The position numbers and the translations under genes were made by a program. A stretch of 64,000 nt of DNA from Bifidobacterium saguini DSM 23967 (GTDB taxonomy: Bacteria; Actinomycetota; Actinomycetes; Actinomycetales; Bifidobacteriaceae): the NCBI RefSeq assembly GCF_000741715.1, contig NZ_JGZN01000003.1, forward strand, positions 124,001 through 188,000. The letters are read 5' to 3'. Below the pieces are notes generated by a model. The model did not search any database. It saw nothing but the letters and a program-made list of their open reading frames with translations, and was not told the DNA's origin. Positions 56,321 to 64,000 of this stretch are shown here, piece after piece (within the stretch, counting starts at the first letter, position 1; each line of letters starts with the position of its first letter).

Positions 56321-57976
56321 ATGGATGATATGCAAACGATGCATGCCATGATGCTGGACGATGCCTACCATGTTGAGCAAGTGTTGGCGAACGGACAGTA
56401 TGGCATTACCGAGCTGGTTACGCTCGATGGCACCGGCCCGTTTGTTCGTAAAAAGATTCCTCTGCAATTCGCACGCAGACGCTTATGGTCAACGATTGCT
56501 GAATGCCGTTCGCCACGCTTGCCGCAGATTGAAGCCACATATGAGCTGCCTGACTGGTTTGTGGTGATTTACGATTATGTGCAAGGTGTCACGCTCGAAC
56601 AGTACATGGCCGAGCGCGGACGTTTATCTGCTGATGCGGCGATTCGCATTGTTGCACAATTGTGCGAAGCGGTAGACGAATTGCATCGGTGCGGTATTGT
56701 GCACCGCGACATCACCCCGGCGAATATCATCATGGCTGCTGACGGCGTGCATCTTATCGATTTTGGCATTGCGTGCGAACACAGTGGCGCTGATGGAGCC
56801 AACGGTATGCCGCGCTCGCATGATACGACCACGCTGGGTACTTGGGGTTTTGCGGCTCCGGAGCAGTATGGTTTTGCGGCCACTGATGCGCGTAGCGATG
56901 TGTACGCCATCGGATGTGTATTGGGATTTTTGGTTACCGGTGTGCAGCCTTCAGATAAGAATCACTATGAGCGGCTGCTTGCGGATGCTGATGTGGTTGA
57001 TTCGCGCATTCGCTTCATTGTGCAGCAGGCATGTGCGTTTGAGCCAAGTGCTCGACCGCAGGATGCGGCAGCCTTGCGTCGATTGCTGTATTCCGCGAAT
57101 GCTGGGTCGGCAGGCGCGTACGGCAGTGGGGAAGCGCCTGATGCAGCGCATAGTGGTACGGTGCGGCGTTTGCGCAGACGATGGGTGATGTGGATTGCTG
57201 CGGTGCTGGTAATGGTGCTGATTGTGGCCGGCGGCATTACCGGATATGCGCTGTTGCGTGGGAATCTTGGCGGTGGGCTTGCGCAATCGAGCTCCGATAC
57301 GCAAACTTCAACCGGTAAGGTTCCTGATAAGAACGGTGGCGATTCCTCGCCGGATTCATCGTCAGCTGGCAGTAACGATGGGAAGGAAGCGTTGCAGAAT
57401 AACCCTCTTGAACTGACCGAATCTGGATGGTCGGCACCAAACGGGTATGTGGAATATGCGCTTGCGCTGCATAATACGGATGTTACGTATGCTGTACAGT
57501 TCCCTCAGGTCACGGTTACCGGTAAAAGTGCCGATGGATCGGTGATGTTTTCGCATACACAGGTGTTCGCTATCGTGTATGCCTCAGAGACTGCGTATTT
57601 CGCAGGGCAGGCCGGGGACGGTGAGAAACCGGCGAGTGTGGAATTCACGGTGGAGAAGCCATCAGCGGATGATTTGTTGGATACCGGTGGCGCGGAGTCG
57701 TTCACTGTTCGGGGAGTCAAAGCGCGCAAGATCGATTTGGGCGGTACGACCTTCAGCGGGGAAGTGGTGTGCGAGCGTGATGATGACAATGGCAAAGGCT
57801 TATATGCGGACGACATCAGTGTGACGCTTGTCTTGCGTGATAAACAGGGACAGATCGTATATGGGCGCAATACCAATGTGATCAAGCCCGCACAGGGCAG
57901 TGCCAAGGCGTTTTCTATCGAGACGTACGATTTGCCGGCATATGCGTCATACGATGTGTATGCGCATGTGTACTAG
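56321..57976 (+). CDS. Membrane serine/threonine protein kinase
   Basis: 551 residues. The N-terminal kinase domain has Lys in VRKKIPLQ, the catalytic loop HRDITPANI, the metal-binding LIDFGIA, an activation segment ending APEQYGFA and helix F region RSDVYAIGCVLG. One membrane helix follows at about residue 285-310 (WIAAVLVMVLIVAGGITGYALL), then a Ser/Asp-rich linker and an extracellular beta-rich domain. ATG 56321 is preceded by GGGGGAGGG; an ATG at 56255 is alternative. Paired with the upstream HTH gene. The HRDIT form replaces the common HRDIK/V. Confidence 0.82.
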   Translation: MDDMQTMHAMMLDDAYHVEQVLANGQYGITELVTLDGTGPFVRKKIPLQFARRRLWSTIAECRSPRLPQIEATYELPDWFVVIYDYVQGVTLEQYMAERGRLSADAAIRIVAQLCEAVDELHRCGIVHRDITPANIIMAADGVHLIDFGIACEHSGADGANGMPRSHDTTTLGTWGFAAPEQYGFAATDARSDVYAIGCVLGFLVTGVQPSDKNHYERLLADADVVDSRIRFIVQQACAFEPSARPQDAAALRRLLYSANAGSAGAYGSGEAPDAAHSGTVRRLRRRWVMWIAAVLVMVLIVAGGITGYALLRGNLGGGLAQSSSDTQTSTGKVPDKNGGDSSPDSSSAGSNDGKEALQNNPLELTESGWSAPNGYVEYALALHNTDVTYAVQFPQVTVTGKSADGSVMFSHTQVFAIVYASETAYFAGQAGDGEKPASVEFTVEKPSADDLLDTGGAESFTVRGVKARKIDLGGTTFSGEVVCERDDDNGKGLYADDISVTLVLRDKQGQIVYGRNTNVIKPAQGSAKAFSIETYDLPAYASYDVYAHVY

Positions 57977-58051
57977 GATATTCCGGTACGGTATTGATGT
58001 ATCGTTACATCAGGAGTGTGCTCTACTGATATTGAGGTAGGGGAGGGCCTT

Positions 58052-59062
58052 ATGGCATTCGTGACCATTCGAGATATTGCGCAGGAAGCCGGCGTTTCCG
58101 TTACGGCGGTTTCGCAGATTCTGCATGATAAAGGCCGTTTCTCTCAGCAGACGCGCGAACTGGTGCGTCAGACCGCCGAACGATTGGGGTATGTGCCCGA
58201 CCAGCGTGCTCGTGCGATGCGTTCGGCCGCCACGCAAACCGTAGGACTTCTGGTACCGGACCTACGCAACCCGTATTTCGCCGACATGGTTTCCTCGATG
58301 GAGGAGGAGCTGTATAGACGAGGTTTTACCACGTTGATTGGTTCCTATGGTGAACGGGTGGATAGGCAGGATGCGTTCTTGCGCAGTCTGCTCGGCCAGC
58401 GTATCGATGGGGCCATCGTAGTGCCGCAAGGTGGGCTTTCCCAAGGATTGCAACTGTTGATTGAGCGTAAGTTGCCGTTGGTGTTTGTGGATCGTCTGGT
58501 GCCGGGAGCGGAGAATGTTCCGTTTGTGGTTTCCGATCCCAAACCTGGTTTGGAGGAGGCTCTGGAACGACTGGCCGGGCTGGGGCACAGGGCAATTGGA
58601 TTTGTTTCGCATTCCGCATTGGGGTCGTTCAGCGTAAACGAACGTGCGAAGGCGTTTTCCGCTGCCATTCGAGAGCGGATTCCTGGCGGGACCGGCGTGG
58701 TGGTTGACTGTAATTCAACGGTCGAGTCGAGATCTTCTGCTCTGGAGCGTTTGAACAATGCGGGGGTTACGGCCATTATCTGTGCGTATTCTCCGGATGC
58801 CATCACCATGTTGGGGCTGCTTCAGGAACGTGGCATTGCCATCGGCGATGCGGTGTCGCTGATTTCGTTCGATGACATCGAGGCATTTCGTTTGATGGTT
58901 CCGCAAGTATCCGTGATCTCTCAGCAGGCCGATGCGATGGGCCGGCTTGGCGTTGAGATGCTGATACGGCGTATCGCTTCGGGAACTGAAGTGGCTGCGC
59001 ATACGCACTATGTGCCCACGGTATTGCATATGCGCGGATCATGCGGTGTCGCAGTCGTATGA
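58052..59062 (+). CDS. LacI-family repressor of nucleoside salvage
   Basis: 336 residues. The N-terminal DNA-binding head (TIRDIAQEAGVSVTAVSQIL, then HDKGRFSQQTRELV) and the hinge precede a periplasmic-binding-like sugar/nucleoside domain (LLVPDLRNPYFADMVSSM; ISFDDIEAF). GGGAGGG lies before ATG 58052. A double palindrome lies 140 bases after its stop, before the nucleoside hydrolase. RbsR-like, controlling hydrolase, MFS and ribokinase genes (inference from position and operator). Confidence 0.82.
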   Translation: MAFVTIRDIAQEAGVSVTAVSQILHDKGRFSQQTRELVRQTAERLGYVPDQRARAMRSAATQTVGLLVPDLRNPYFADMVSSMEEELYRRGFTTLIGSYGERVDRQDAFLRSLLGQRIDGAIVVPQGGLSQGLQLLIERKLPLVFVDRLVPGAENVPFVVSDPKPGLEEALERLAGLGHRAIGFVSHSALGSFSVNERAKAFSAAIRERIPGGTGVVVDCNSTVESRSSALERLNNAGVTAIICAYSPDAITMLGLLQERGIAIGDAVSLISFDDIEAFRLMVPQVSVISQQADAMGRLGVEMLIRRIASGTEVAAHTHYVPTVLHMRGSCGVAVV

Positions 59063-59190
59063 TGTTGGGCCTCTATGGATTTCCTGATTGACGCACCGGC
59101 TAGCAAGAATGACGGCTGGGGCAGCCTATATGTGTATAGGCTGAGTGCTGTCGTGCTGATATGCAACACGCTGAAAAGGGCAATGGTTAT

Positions 59191-59251
59191 TTGACAATAT
59201 TGATTTAACGTTTTATCTTTGATGTTGTCAGATGATAAAACGTTAAATCAA
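59191..59251. promoter_or_regulatory. Promoter with two inverted LacI-type operators
   Basis: TTGACA (59191-59196) with TATCTT (59214-59219) 17 bases later. Overlapping it is a perfect 18-bp inverted repeat, TTGATTTAACGTTTTATC (59200-59217) and its complement (59234-59251). Each arm centres on AACGTT and is itself nearly palindromic, as expected of a LacI-family operator, so two dimers could bind. Confidence 0.85.
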
Positions 59252-59332
59252 AGCTTTCGGGCTAGACCACAACGCCCATCATCACCGGTCGCGGAAGACC
59301 GGTTTAACGCCATCAATGAAGAAAGGCACTCA

Positions 59333-60289
59333 ATGAAGAAGCTCATTCTCGATCTCGATACCGGTGTAGATGACGCGCTTGCCATCTCCTATGCACTGGG
59401 CAGCCCGGAGGTCGAACTCATCGGCATCACTGGTACGTACGGCAATGTGCTGCTCGATCAAGGTGTACGCAATGCACTGGCTATCACCGATCTGCTGGGT
59501 CATCCGGAAGTCAAGGTGTATAAGGGCTTGCCGCATTCCAGCACTACCGATTCCTTTGAAGTGCTCGACATTTCCGCTTTCATCCACGGCAAGAACGGCA
59601 TTGGAGAAGTCGAAATCCCGGATTCTCCGCGTCAGCCGGAAACCGAATCCGCGGTCGACTTCATCATCGATGCAGTAAAGACCTACGGTAAGGATTTGAT
59701 CTACGTACCCACCGGTCCAATGACCAACATTGCCGCAGCTCTAAAGAAAGTTCCCGAAATCAAGGATGAAATCGGCAATATCGTGCTCATGGGTGGCGCA
59801 CTGACCGTACCGGGCAACTGCAACGCTTGCATGGAAGCCAACATTTCCCAAGATCCGGAAGCCGCGAACGAACTGTTCCATTCAGGTGCTCCTGTCACTA
59901 TGGTCGGCCTCGACGTAACGCTGCGCACGCTGCTGACCTATAAGGAAACCCAGCAGTGGCGTGATCTCGGTACCAAGGCCGGCAACTTCCTCGCGGATAT
60001 GACCGACTTCTATATCAAAGCCTATGAGACCACGTCGCCACACCTCGGTGGCTGCGGTCTGCATGATCCGCTCGCTGTGGCGGTGGCCATCGACCCAAGT
60101 CTTGTCACCCTGCTGCCACTCAATATGAAGGTCGATCTGGAAGTCCCGACCCGCGGCCGTACCATCGGAGACGAAACCCGCTTGAGCGAACCGGCTGACA
60201 CCACCAAGGCCGCCGTGCAGGTTGATGTGCCGCGCTTCCTCAACGAATTCATGACCCGCATCACTAACCTCGCCAAGGCCGCCGAGTAA
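59333..60289 (+). CDS. Inosine-uridine type nucleoside hydrolase
   Basis: 318 residues, beginning MKKLILDLDTGVDDALAISYAL, the family's Ca2+-binding Asp cluster. ITGTYGNV and PTGPMTNIAAAL follow, then GGALTVPGNCNACMEANISQ. It cleaves ribonucleosides to base and ribose. AAAGG precedes ATG 59333. Directly behind the LacI double operator, in an operon with an MFS transporter and ribokinase. Confidence 0.9.
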   Translation: MKKLILDLDTGVDDALAISYALGSPEVELIGITGTYGNVLLDQGVRNALAITDLLGHPEVKVYKGLPHSSTTDSFEVLDISAFIHGKNGIGEVEIPDSPRQPETESAVDFIIDAVKTYGKDLIYVPTGPMTNIAAALKKVPEIKDEIGNIVLMGGALTVPGNCNACMEANISQDPEAANELFHSGAPVTMVGLDVTLRTLLTYKETQQWRDLGTKAGNFLADMTDFYIKAYETTSPHLGGCGLHDPLAVAVAIDPSLVTLLPLNMKVDLEVPTRGRTIGDETRLSEPADTTKAAVQVDVPRFLNEFMTRITNLAKAAE

Positions 60290-60322
60290 TACCACCATCG
60301 CATATATATAAGGACTTCAATC

Positions 60323-61741
60323 ATGTCGAATACCGCAACTGTGCCTGCAAACGCATCCGCTGATCCGTGGGCCGATCCGGAAACCAGCAGCAGCATGGCC
60401 GTCAAGGCCCTGATTCCGCTGCTCATCACCTTCATTCTCGGCACCCTGTGTCTGCAGGGCTTCAACTTGGTCTTCACCCAAGTCGGTGCAGACGTCGGCG
60501 CACCAGCGCAGGCCTCGCTGATCACTGCCATCCCCGGCATCGTGCTCGGCATCGTCTGCTTCATCTACGGCTCCCTTGGTGATTTCGTCTCCCTGAAGAA
60601 GCTCGTGGTCGTTGGTCTGATCACCCTGTTCATTGGCTCGATTTTCGGCTTCGTGGCCAACTTCTTCTTTGCCGCGAACCTGTGGACCGTAATCATCGCC
60701 CGCGTCCTGCAGACCGCAGGCGAGCAGGTGGCCGGTTCCGCGTTCCTCGTGGTGGCCAGCAAGTACCTGAAGCCATCGCTCAAGGTGATTTTCTTCGGCC
60801 TGTTCACTGCCGGCTACCAGCTGTCCGCATCCATTGGCGTATTCGCTGCCGGCATCCTGAGCTCCATCGCATGGCAATACCTGTTCCTCATTCCTTCCGT
60901 CACCATCGTCTTCCTGCCGCTGCTGCTCAAGAACCTGCCGGACAAGCAGGGCAATGGCGAGAAAGTCGATTGGCTCGGCTTCACCATCTTCGGCGTGGCC
61001 ACCGCATTCCTCACCCTGTTCTTCTCCTACATGGCATGGTGGATGCTCGCCGTGGCCATCGCACTGTTCGTGGTCTTCGCCGTGTACATCACCAAGGCTG
61101 CCAAGCCGTTCGTGACTCCGGAATTCTTCAAGAACAAGCGTTGGCTGTGCGCCATCAGCCTGATTCTGGTGTTCTACTTCACCAACTACTTCATCTCCCC
61201 GATGTTCAACGCCATCGGCACCAACATCTACGGTATGACCACCACGCAGGTCTCCCTGCACATCGTGTTCGCCTTCCTCGTGGCCGCTGCATTCGGCATC
61301 TGCTCGGGCGGCATCGTAGGCAAAATCGGCATCCAGCGTGCCCTGCCCATTGCCGGCACACTGATGGCGGTCGGTTTCATCGCCTCCGGTCTGGCTGTCA
61401 ACTCCGGATTCGTGGTGCTCACCCTGTGCGCATGCTTCTTCTACGCAGGCTGCGGCCTCATGTACTCGCCGGTCGTTACCACCGTGCTTGGTACGCTGTC
61501 CGCTGACGAGTCCGGCCGCGGCGTGGGCATGAACGATCTGGCCATGAACGTCAGCCCCTCCATCGGCATCGCACTGTTCTCCAGCCTCATGGGTTCGCAA
61601 GCATTCTCCGGATTCAGCGTGATTGGAGCCTCCGGTGCGGCCGCCAGCTACTCCAACATCCTGATTCTCGCCGGCTGCGCGCCGATCCTCGGTCTGATTG
61701 TGTTCTTCGCCTTCCGCAAGAAGATCTACACCGATAAGTAA
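60323..61741 (+). CDS. MFS transporter, probable nucleoside or sugar importer
   Basis: 472 residues with about 14 hydrophobic segments, the DHA2-like layout. LGDFVSLKKLVVVG occupies the position of the family signature loop, and VGMNDLAMNVSPSIGIALFSS is in the second half. AAGGACTT precedes the ATG. Its place between the nucleoside hydrolase and ribokinase suggests nucleoside uptake rather than drug export (inference). A terminator follows. Confidence 0.8.
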   Translation: MSNTATVPANASADPWADPETSSSMAVKALIPLLITFILGTLCLQGFNLVFTQVGADVGAPAQASLITAIPGIVLGIVCFIYGSLGDFVSLKKLVVVGLITLFIGSIFGFVANFFFAANLWTVIIARVLQTAGEQVAGSAFLVVASKYLKPSLKVIFFGLFTAGYQLSASIGVFAAGILSSIAWQYLFLIPSVTIVFLPLLLKNLPDKQGNGEKVDWLGFTIFGVATAFLTLFFSYMAWWMLAVAIALFVVFAVYITKAAKPFVTPEFFKNKRWLCAISLILVFYFTNYFISPMFNAIGTNIYGMTTTQVSLHIVFAFLVAAAFGICSGGIVGKIGIQRALPIAGTLMAVGFIASGLAVNSGFVVLTLCACFFYAGCGLMYSPVVTTVLGTLSADESGRGVGMNDLAMNVSPSIGIALFSSLMGSQAFSGFSVIGASGAAASYSNILILAGCAPILGLIVFFAFRKKIYTDK

Positions 61742-61805
61742 GCAATACTTCCGATCAACCATCGGACGGCTGTGATACTACGGCCGAATATAGTAGCCAT
61801 ATCAA

Positions 61806-61843
61806 GGCCGTTGGGCCGGTCTTATATCCGGTTCAACGGCCGT
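61806..61843 (+). terminator. Hairpin between MFS and ribokinase genes
   Basis: GGCCGTTG (61806-61813) pairs with CAACGGCC (61834-61841), with an inner CCGG/CCGG stem. It may limit read-through to ribokinase or be a processing site. Confidence 0.6.
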
Positions 61844-61901
61844 TCTCATGCGAAAATCACTCAGTTTCCCAATCAATTCACCTCACGAAAAGGCAACTCT
61901 C

Positions 61902-62906
61902 ATGTCTGATTCTGTTTCTTCTTTCTTCTCTTCCACTACCTCTTCCAATAATGATGTGCTTGCCTTGCTCGACCATATTCACGGTTCGGTCAGCGTGGTT
62001 GGCTCAATGAACGCTGACTACACCGTTGCCGCACAACGTCTTCCCGGCCCGGGAGAGACGGTTGCAGGCGGACCATTGCAGATCTTGCCTGGCGGCAAGT
62101 CCGGCAATCAAGCTGCTGCAGCAGCGCGTATAGGTGCCAATGTGCGCATATTTGGCGCGGTCGGCTCGGATAGCAACGCTGATTTTCTGCTGGGAGCCTT
62201 AGACGATGCTGGCGTAGACACTGCCAATGTGCGTCGCGTGGCTGGACCGAGCGGCACCACCGTCATTATGGTGGACGCGGCAGGGGAGAACGCCATCGTG
62301 TATTCACCGGGTTCCAATGCACAAGTCACAGCGGACTATATTGAAGCCTCACGCGAGGCATTGACCGGCGCCAGTGTGCTCGGACTGTGTTTGGAAAGTC
62401 CGATGGAAGCTGTGACTGCGGCGGCACGCATGTGTCATGAGGCCGGAGTCAAGGTACTGCTCAATAATTCACCGTTCACGCCGGTTTTGCCAGCTGAGCT
62501 CATCGAAGCTGCTGATGTGCTGTTGGTTAACGAACATGAAATGGTGCAATTGCTAGGGATTGCAGAGCCTGAGAATGATGATTGGTCAACGTTTGACTGG
62601 GAGACCGCACGGCAGCGCATGCACGAATACGGGTTCAAGCAGGCGATAGTCACTTTAGGCGGTGATGGATCGATGGTACTGGATTCCGCATGCACGCGTA
62701 TTGCGCCGGTGAAGGTGGATGCTGTGGATACCACCGGGTGCGGCGACTCATTCATGGGTACTGTGCTGGCGGGGCTTGCCTCTGGTTTTGCGCTGCGCGA
62801 GGCGGCCAGCCTGGCATCATATGTGTCCGCCTATGCGGCCACCGGTTACGGTGCCCAAGCATCCTATGGCACGGCGGCGCAGATCAGGGAGCGTTTTTCC
62901 TTCTGA
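61902..62906 (+). CDS. Ribokinase (PfkB family)
   Basis: 334 residues. An N-terminal SVVGSMNADYTVAAQRLPGP is followed by ILPGGKSGNQAAAAARIGA. The C-terminal anion-hole/catalytic site reads DTTGCGDSFMGT, with the usual catalytic Asp (GCGD instead of GAGD). It converts ribose to ribose 5-phosphate. AAAAGG precedes ATG 61902. Last gene of the LacI-linked nucleoside set. A Ser/Thr/Asn-rich head of about 25 residues is unusual. Confidence 0.85.
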   Translation: MSDSVSSFFSSTTSSNNDVLALLDHIHGSVSVVGSMNADYTVAAQRLPGPGETVAGGPLQILPGGKSGNQAAAAARIGANVRIFGAVGSDSNADFLLGALDDAGVDTANVRRVAGPSGTTVIMVDAAGENAIVYSPGSNAQVTADYIEASREALTGASVLGLCLESPMEAVTAAARMCHEAGVKVLLNNSPFTPVLPAELIEAADVLLVNEHEMVQLLGIAEPENDDWSTFDWETARQRMHEYGFKQAIVTLGGDGSMVLDSACTRIAPVKVDAVDTTGCGDSFMGTVLAGLASGFALREAASLASYVSAYAATGYGAQASYGTAAQIRERFSF

Positions 62907-62913
62907 GTAACCG

Positions 62914-63075
62914 CGCAGCGAATCATTCTCATTAACAACCGTGCAGGGATTACGCACACAATCGAACAAAAGCGCATTGCTACCATCGTTGGAATCGCAG
63001 GGAAAATGCGGTTACGATGTTCGTTTGAGAGTGCGTCAATCCCCGCACGGTTGTTAATGAGAACCATTCGCTGCG
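62914..63075. repeat. MITE-like palindromic element, copy 2
   Basis: A 162-bp near-palindrome with 45-base arms (starting CGCAGCGAAT, ending ATTCGCTGCG), about 41 positions of which pair. It is similar to 54357-54524 along its whole length, same orientation. It ends just before the UvrA-like ribosome-binding site. No ORF inside. Confidence 0.8.
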
Positions 63076-63094
63076 GGGGAGGGAGGGGAGCTTC

Positions 63095-64000
63095 ATGACA
63101 CAAGGGCAGCAGCAGAAGCCAACTACAATAGAAGTGCGCGGCGCCCGCGTGCATAACCTTAAAAACATCAACGTCGATGTGCCGTTGGGCGAGCTGGTTG
63201 GCATCGCCGGCGTCTCCGGTTCAGGCAAAAGCTCCCTGGCATTAGGCGTGCTCTACGCGGAAGGCTCCCGGCGATATCTCGAAGCCCTCTCCACATACAC
63301 GCGTCGCCGTTTGACCCAGGCCTCCCGCGCGCAAGTCGACGAAGTGTTGCATGTGCCGGCTGCGCTTGCCCTGCATCAGCGGCCGGCAGTTCCCGGCATT
63401 CGCTCAACGTTCGGCACAATGACCGAACTGCTCAATAGCTTGCGATTGCTGTTCTCCCGCTGCGCATCACATGTCTGTCCATATTGCGGCGCGCGCCAAA
63501 AACCCACGCTGAATGTGGCAGCTGAACTGCCGATGATCTGTATTAGTTGCGGCAAGGAATTCCAAGCTCCGGGCGCAGAATCATTGGCATTCAATTCAGC
63601 TGGCGCATGCCCTACCTGCTCAGGCACCGGCATTGTGCGCGAAGTGAACCGTGCGGCCTTGGTGCCAGATGAGTCAAAAAGCATCGATGACGGTGCGGTG
63701 TTGCCGTGGGGTTCCCTGATGTGGGATCTGATGAAGCAGGTGTGCGGTGCGATGGGCGTGCGCACCAATGTGCCGTTCAAAGAATTGACACCTGAAGAGC
63801 GCGATATCGTCTTCAATGGTCCGGCAGTCAAAAAGCATATTCTGTACCGGCCAAAGAAAGGTGACGATTTCGCTGAACTGGACTTCACCTACTACAACGC
63901 GGTCTACACGGTGGAAAACGCGCTCGCCAAAGCCAAGGATGAGCAGGGTTTGAAGCGTGTGGCGAGGTTTCTGGAAGAAAAGCCATGCCATGACTGTGGT
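63095..64000 (+). CDS. UvrA-like ABC ATPase, 5' part
   Basis: The first 302 residues of an excinuclease-A-type protein; the window ends before the stop. [20 protein letters not shown] leads to the Walker [20 protein letters not shown] and the signature [14 protein letters not shown] zinc-binding Cys set CPYCGARQ and CISCGKEF follows, then CPTCSGTG. The short Q-rich head and lack of a long insertion fit either UvrA or a UvrA2-type drug-resistance/repair homologue. GGGAGGGGAG stands well before ATG 63095. It starts 20 bases after the palindromic repeat. Confidence 0.88.
   Translation, partial: MTQGQQQKPTTIEVRGARVHNLKNINVDVPLGELVGIAGVSGSGKSSLALGVLYAEGSRRYLEALSTYTRRRLTQASRAQVDEVLHVPAALALHQRPAVPGIRSTFGTMTELLNSLRLLFSRCASHVCPYCGARQKPTLNVAAELPMICISCGKEFQAPGAESLAFNSAGACPTCSGTGIVREVNRAALVPDESKSIDDGAVLPWGSLMWDLMKQVCGAMGVRTNVPFKELTPEERDIVFNGPAVKKHILYRPKKGDDFAELDFTYYNAVYTVENALAKAKDEQGLKRVARFLEEKPCHDCG

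Noticed and set aside
60317-61762. 481-residue minus-strand frame opposite the MFS gene, very rich in Glu/Gly/His
   Set aside because: Unnatural composition, antisense to a real transporter gene.

Overview
The window is a chromosomal segment of a Bifidobacterium. The basis is family-level recognition: moderately GC-rich actinobacterial codon use, three separate purine-synthesis clusters, DnaE1 polymerase, a LexA box of the actinobacterial type, an rpsL-rpsG-fusA-tuf block, and glycan-utilisation genes of bifidobacterial type. I cannot fix the species without a database.

Layout. 1-5.8 kb: purE-purK, a Fur/Zur-type regulator, a metal-binding lipoprotein behind a Zur/Fur-like box, and an LtaS-type glycerol-phosphate transferase. 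5.96-11.60 kb: an AT-rich integrated element with a tyrosine integrase, a serine recombinase, a few small unknown genes and long non-coding stretches. It sits inside the loop of a terminator-like hairpin. 11.7-16.6 kb: a GH2 glycosidase, a frameshifted aldehyde dehydrogenase and an NlpC/P60 hydrolase whose start is out of frame through a G7 tract. 16.9-20.9 kb: purF-purM-purD (minus). 21.0-22.9 kb: an SOS-controlled Y-family polymerase with a YolD-like partner. 23.0-27.4 kb: an XRE regulator, then a four-gene membrane/SPFH cluster that begins with a start codon buried in a perfect 14-bp hairpin. 27.5-36.5 kb: aldo/keto reductase, NhaC-type antiporter, lactonase, a DNA glycosylase, dnaE and a DUF1643 gene. 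36.6-42.5 kb: purT (frameshifted), purC, purL (minus). 42.7-48.0 kb: aminotransferase, glycosyltransferase, threonine aldolase, tRNA-His and a frameshifted BASS transporter. 48.3-53.1 kb: rpsL, rpsG, fusA, tuf. 53.3-58.0 kb: zinc alcohol dehydrogenase, a membrane protein, and an HTH/Ser-Thr-kinase pair. 58.0-62.9 kb: a LacI-controlled nucleoside-salvage operon (regulator, double operator, nucleoside hydrolase, MFS transporter, ribokinase). 63.1 kb to the end: the start of a UvrA-like ATPase.

How the genes work together. Most enzymes from PRPP to IMP precursors are present, in three blocks. GGCTCCCC/GGGGAGCC hairpins recur between pur genes. The nucleoside operon cleaves imported nucleosides and phosphorylates the ribose. 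The most unusual parts are the element with its hairpin-loop integration site and apparent non-coding transcripts, the hairpin-gated SPFH cluster, a pair of roughly 165-bp palindromic repeats (54.4 and 62.9 kb), and at least five single-base indels in otherwise intact genes. The indels are either real decay/phase variation or sequencing errors, and this cannot be settled from the sequence alone.
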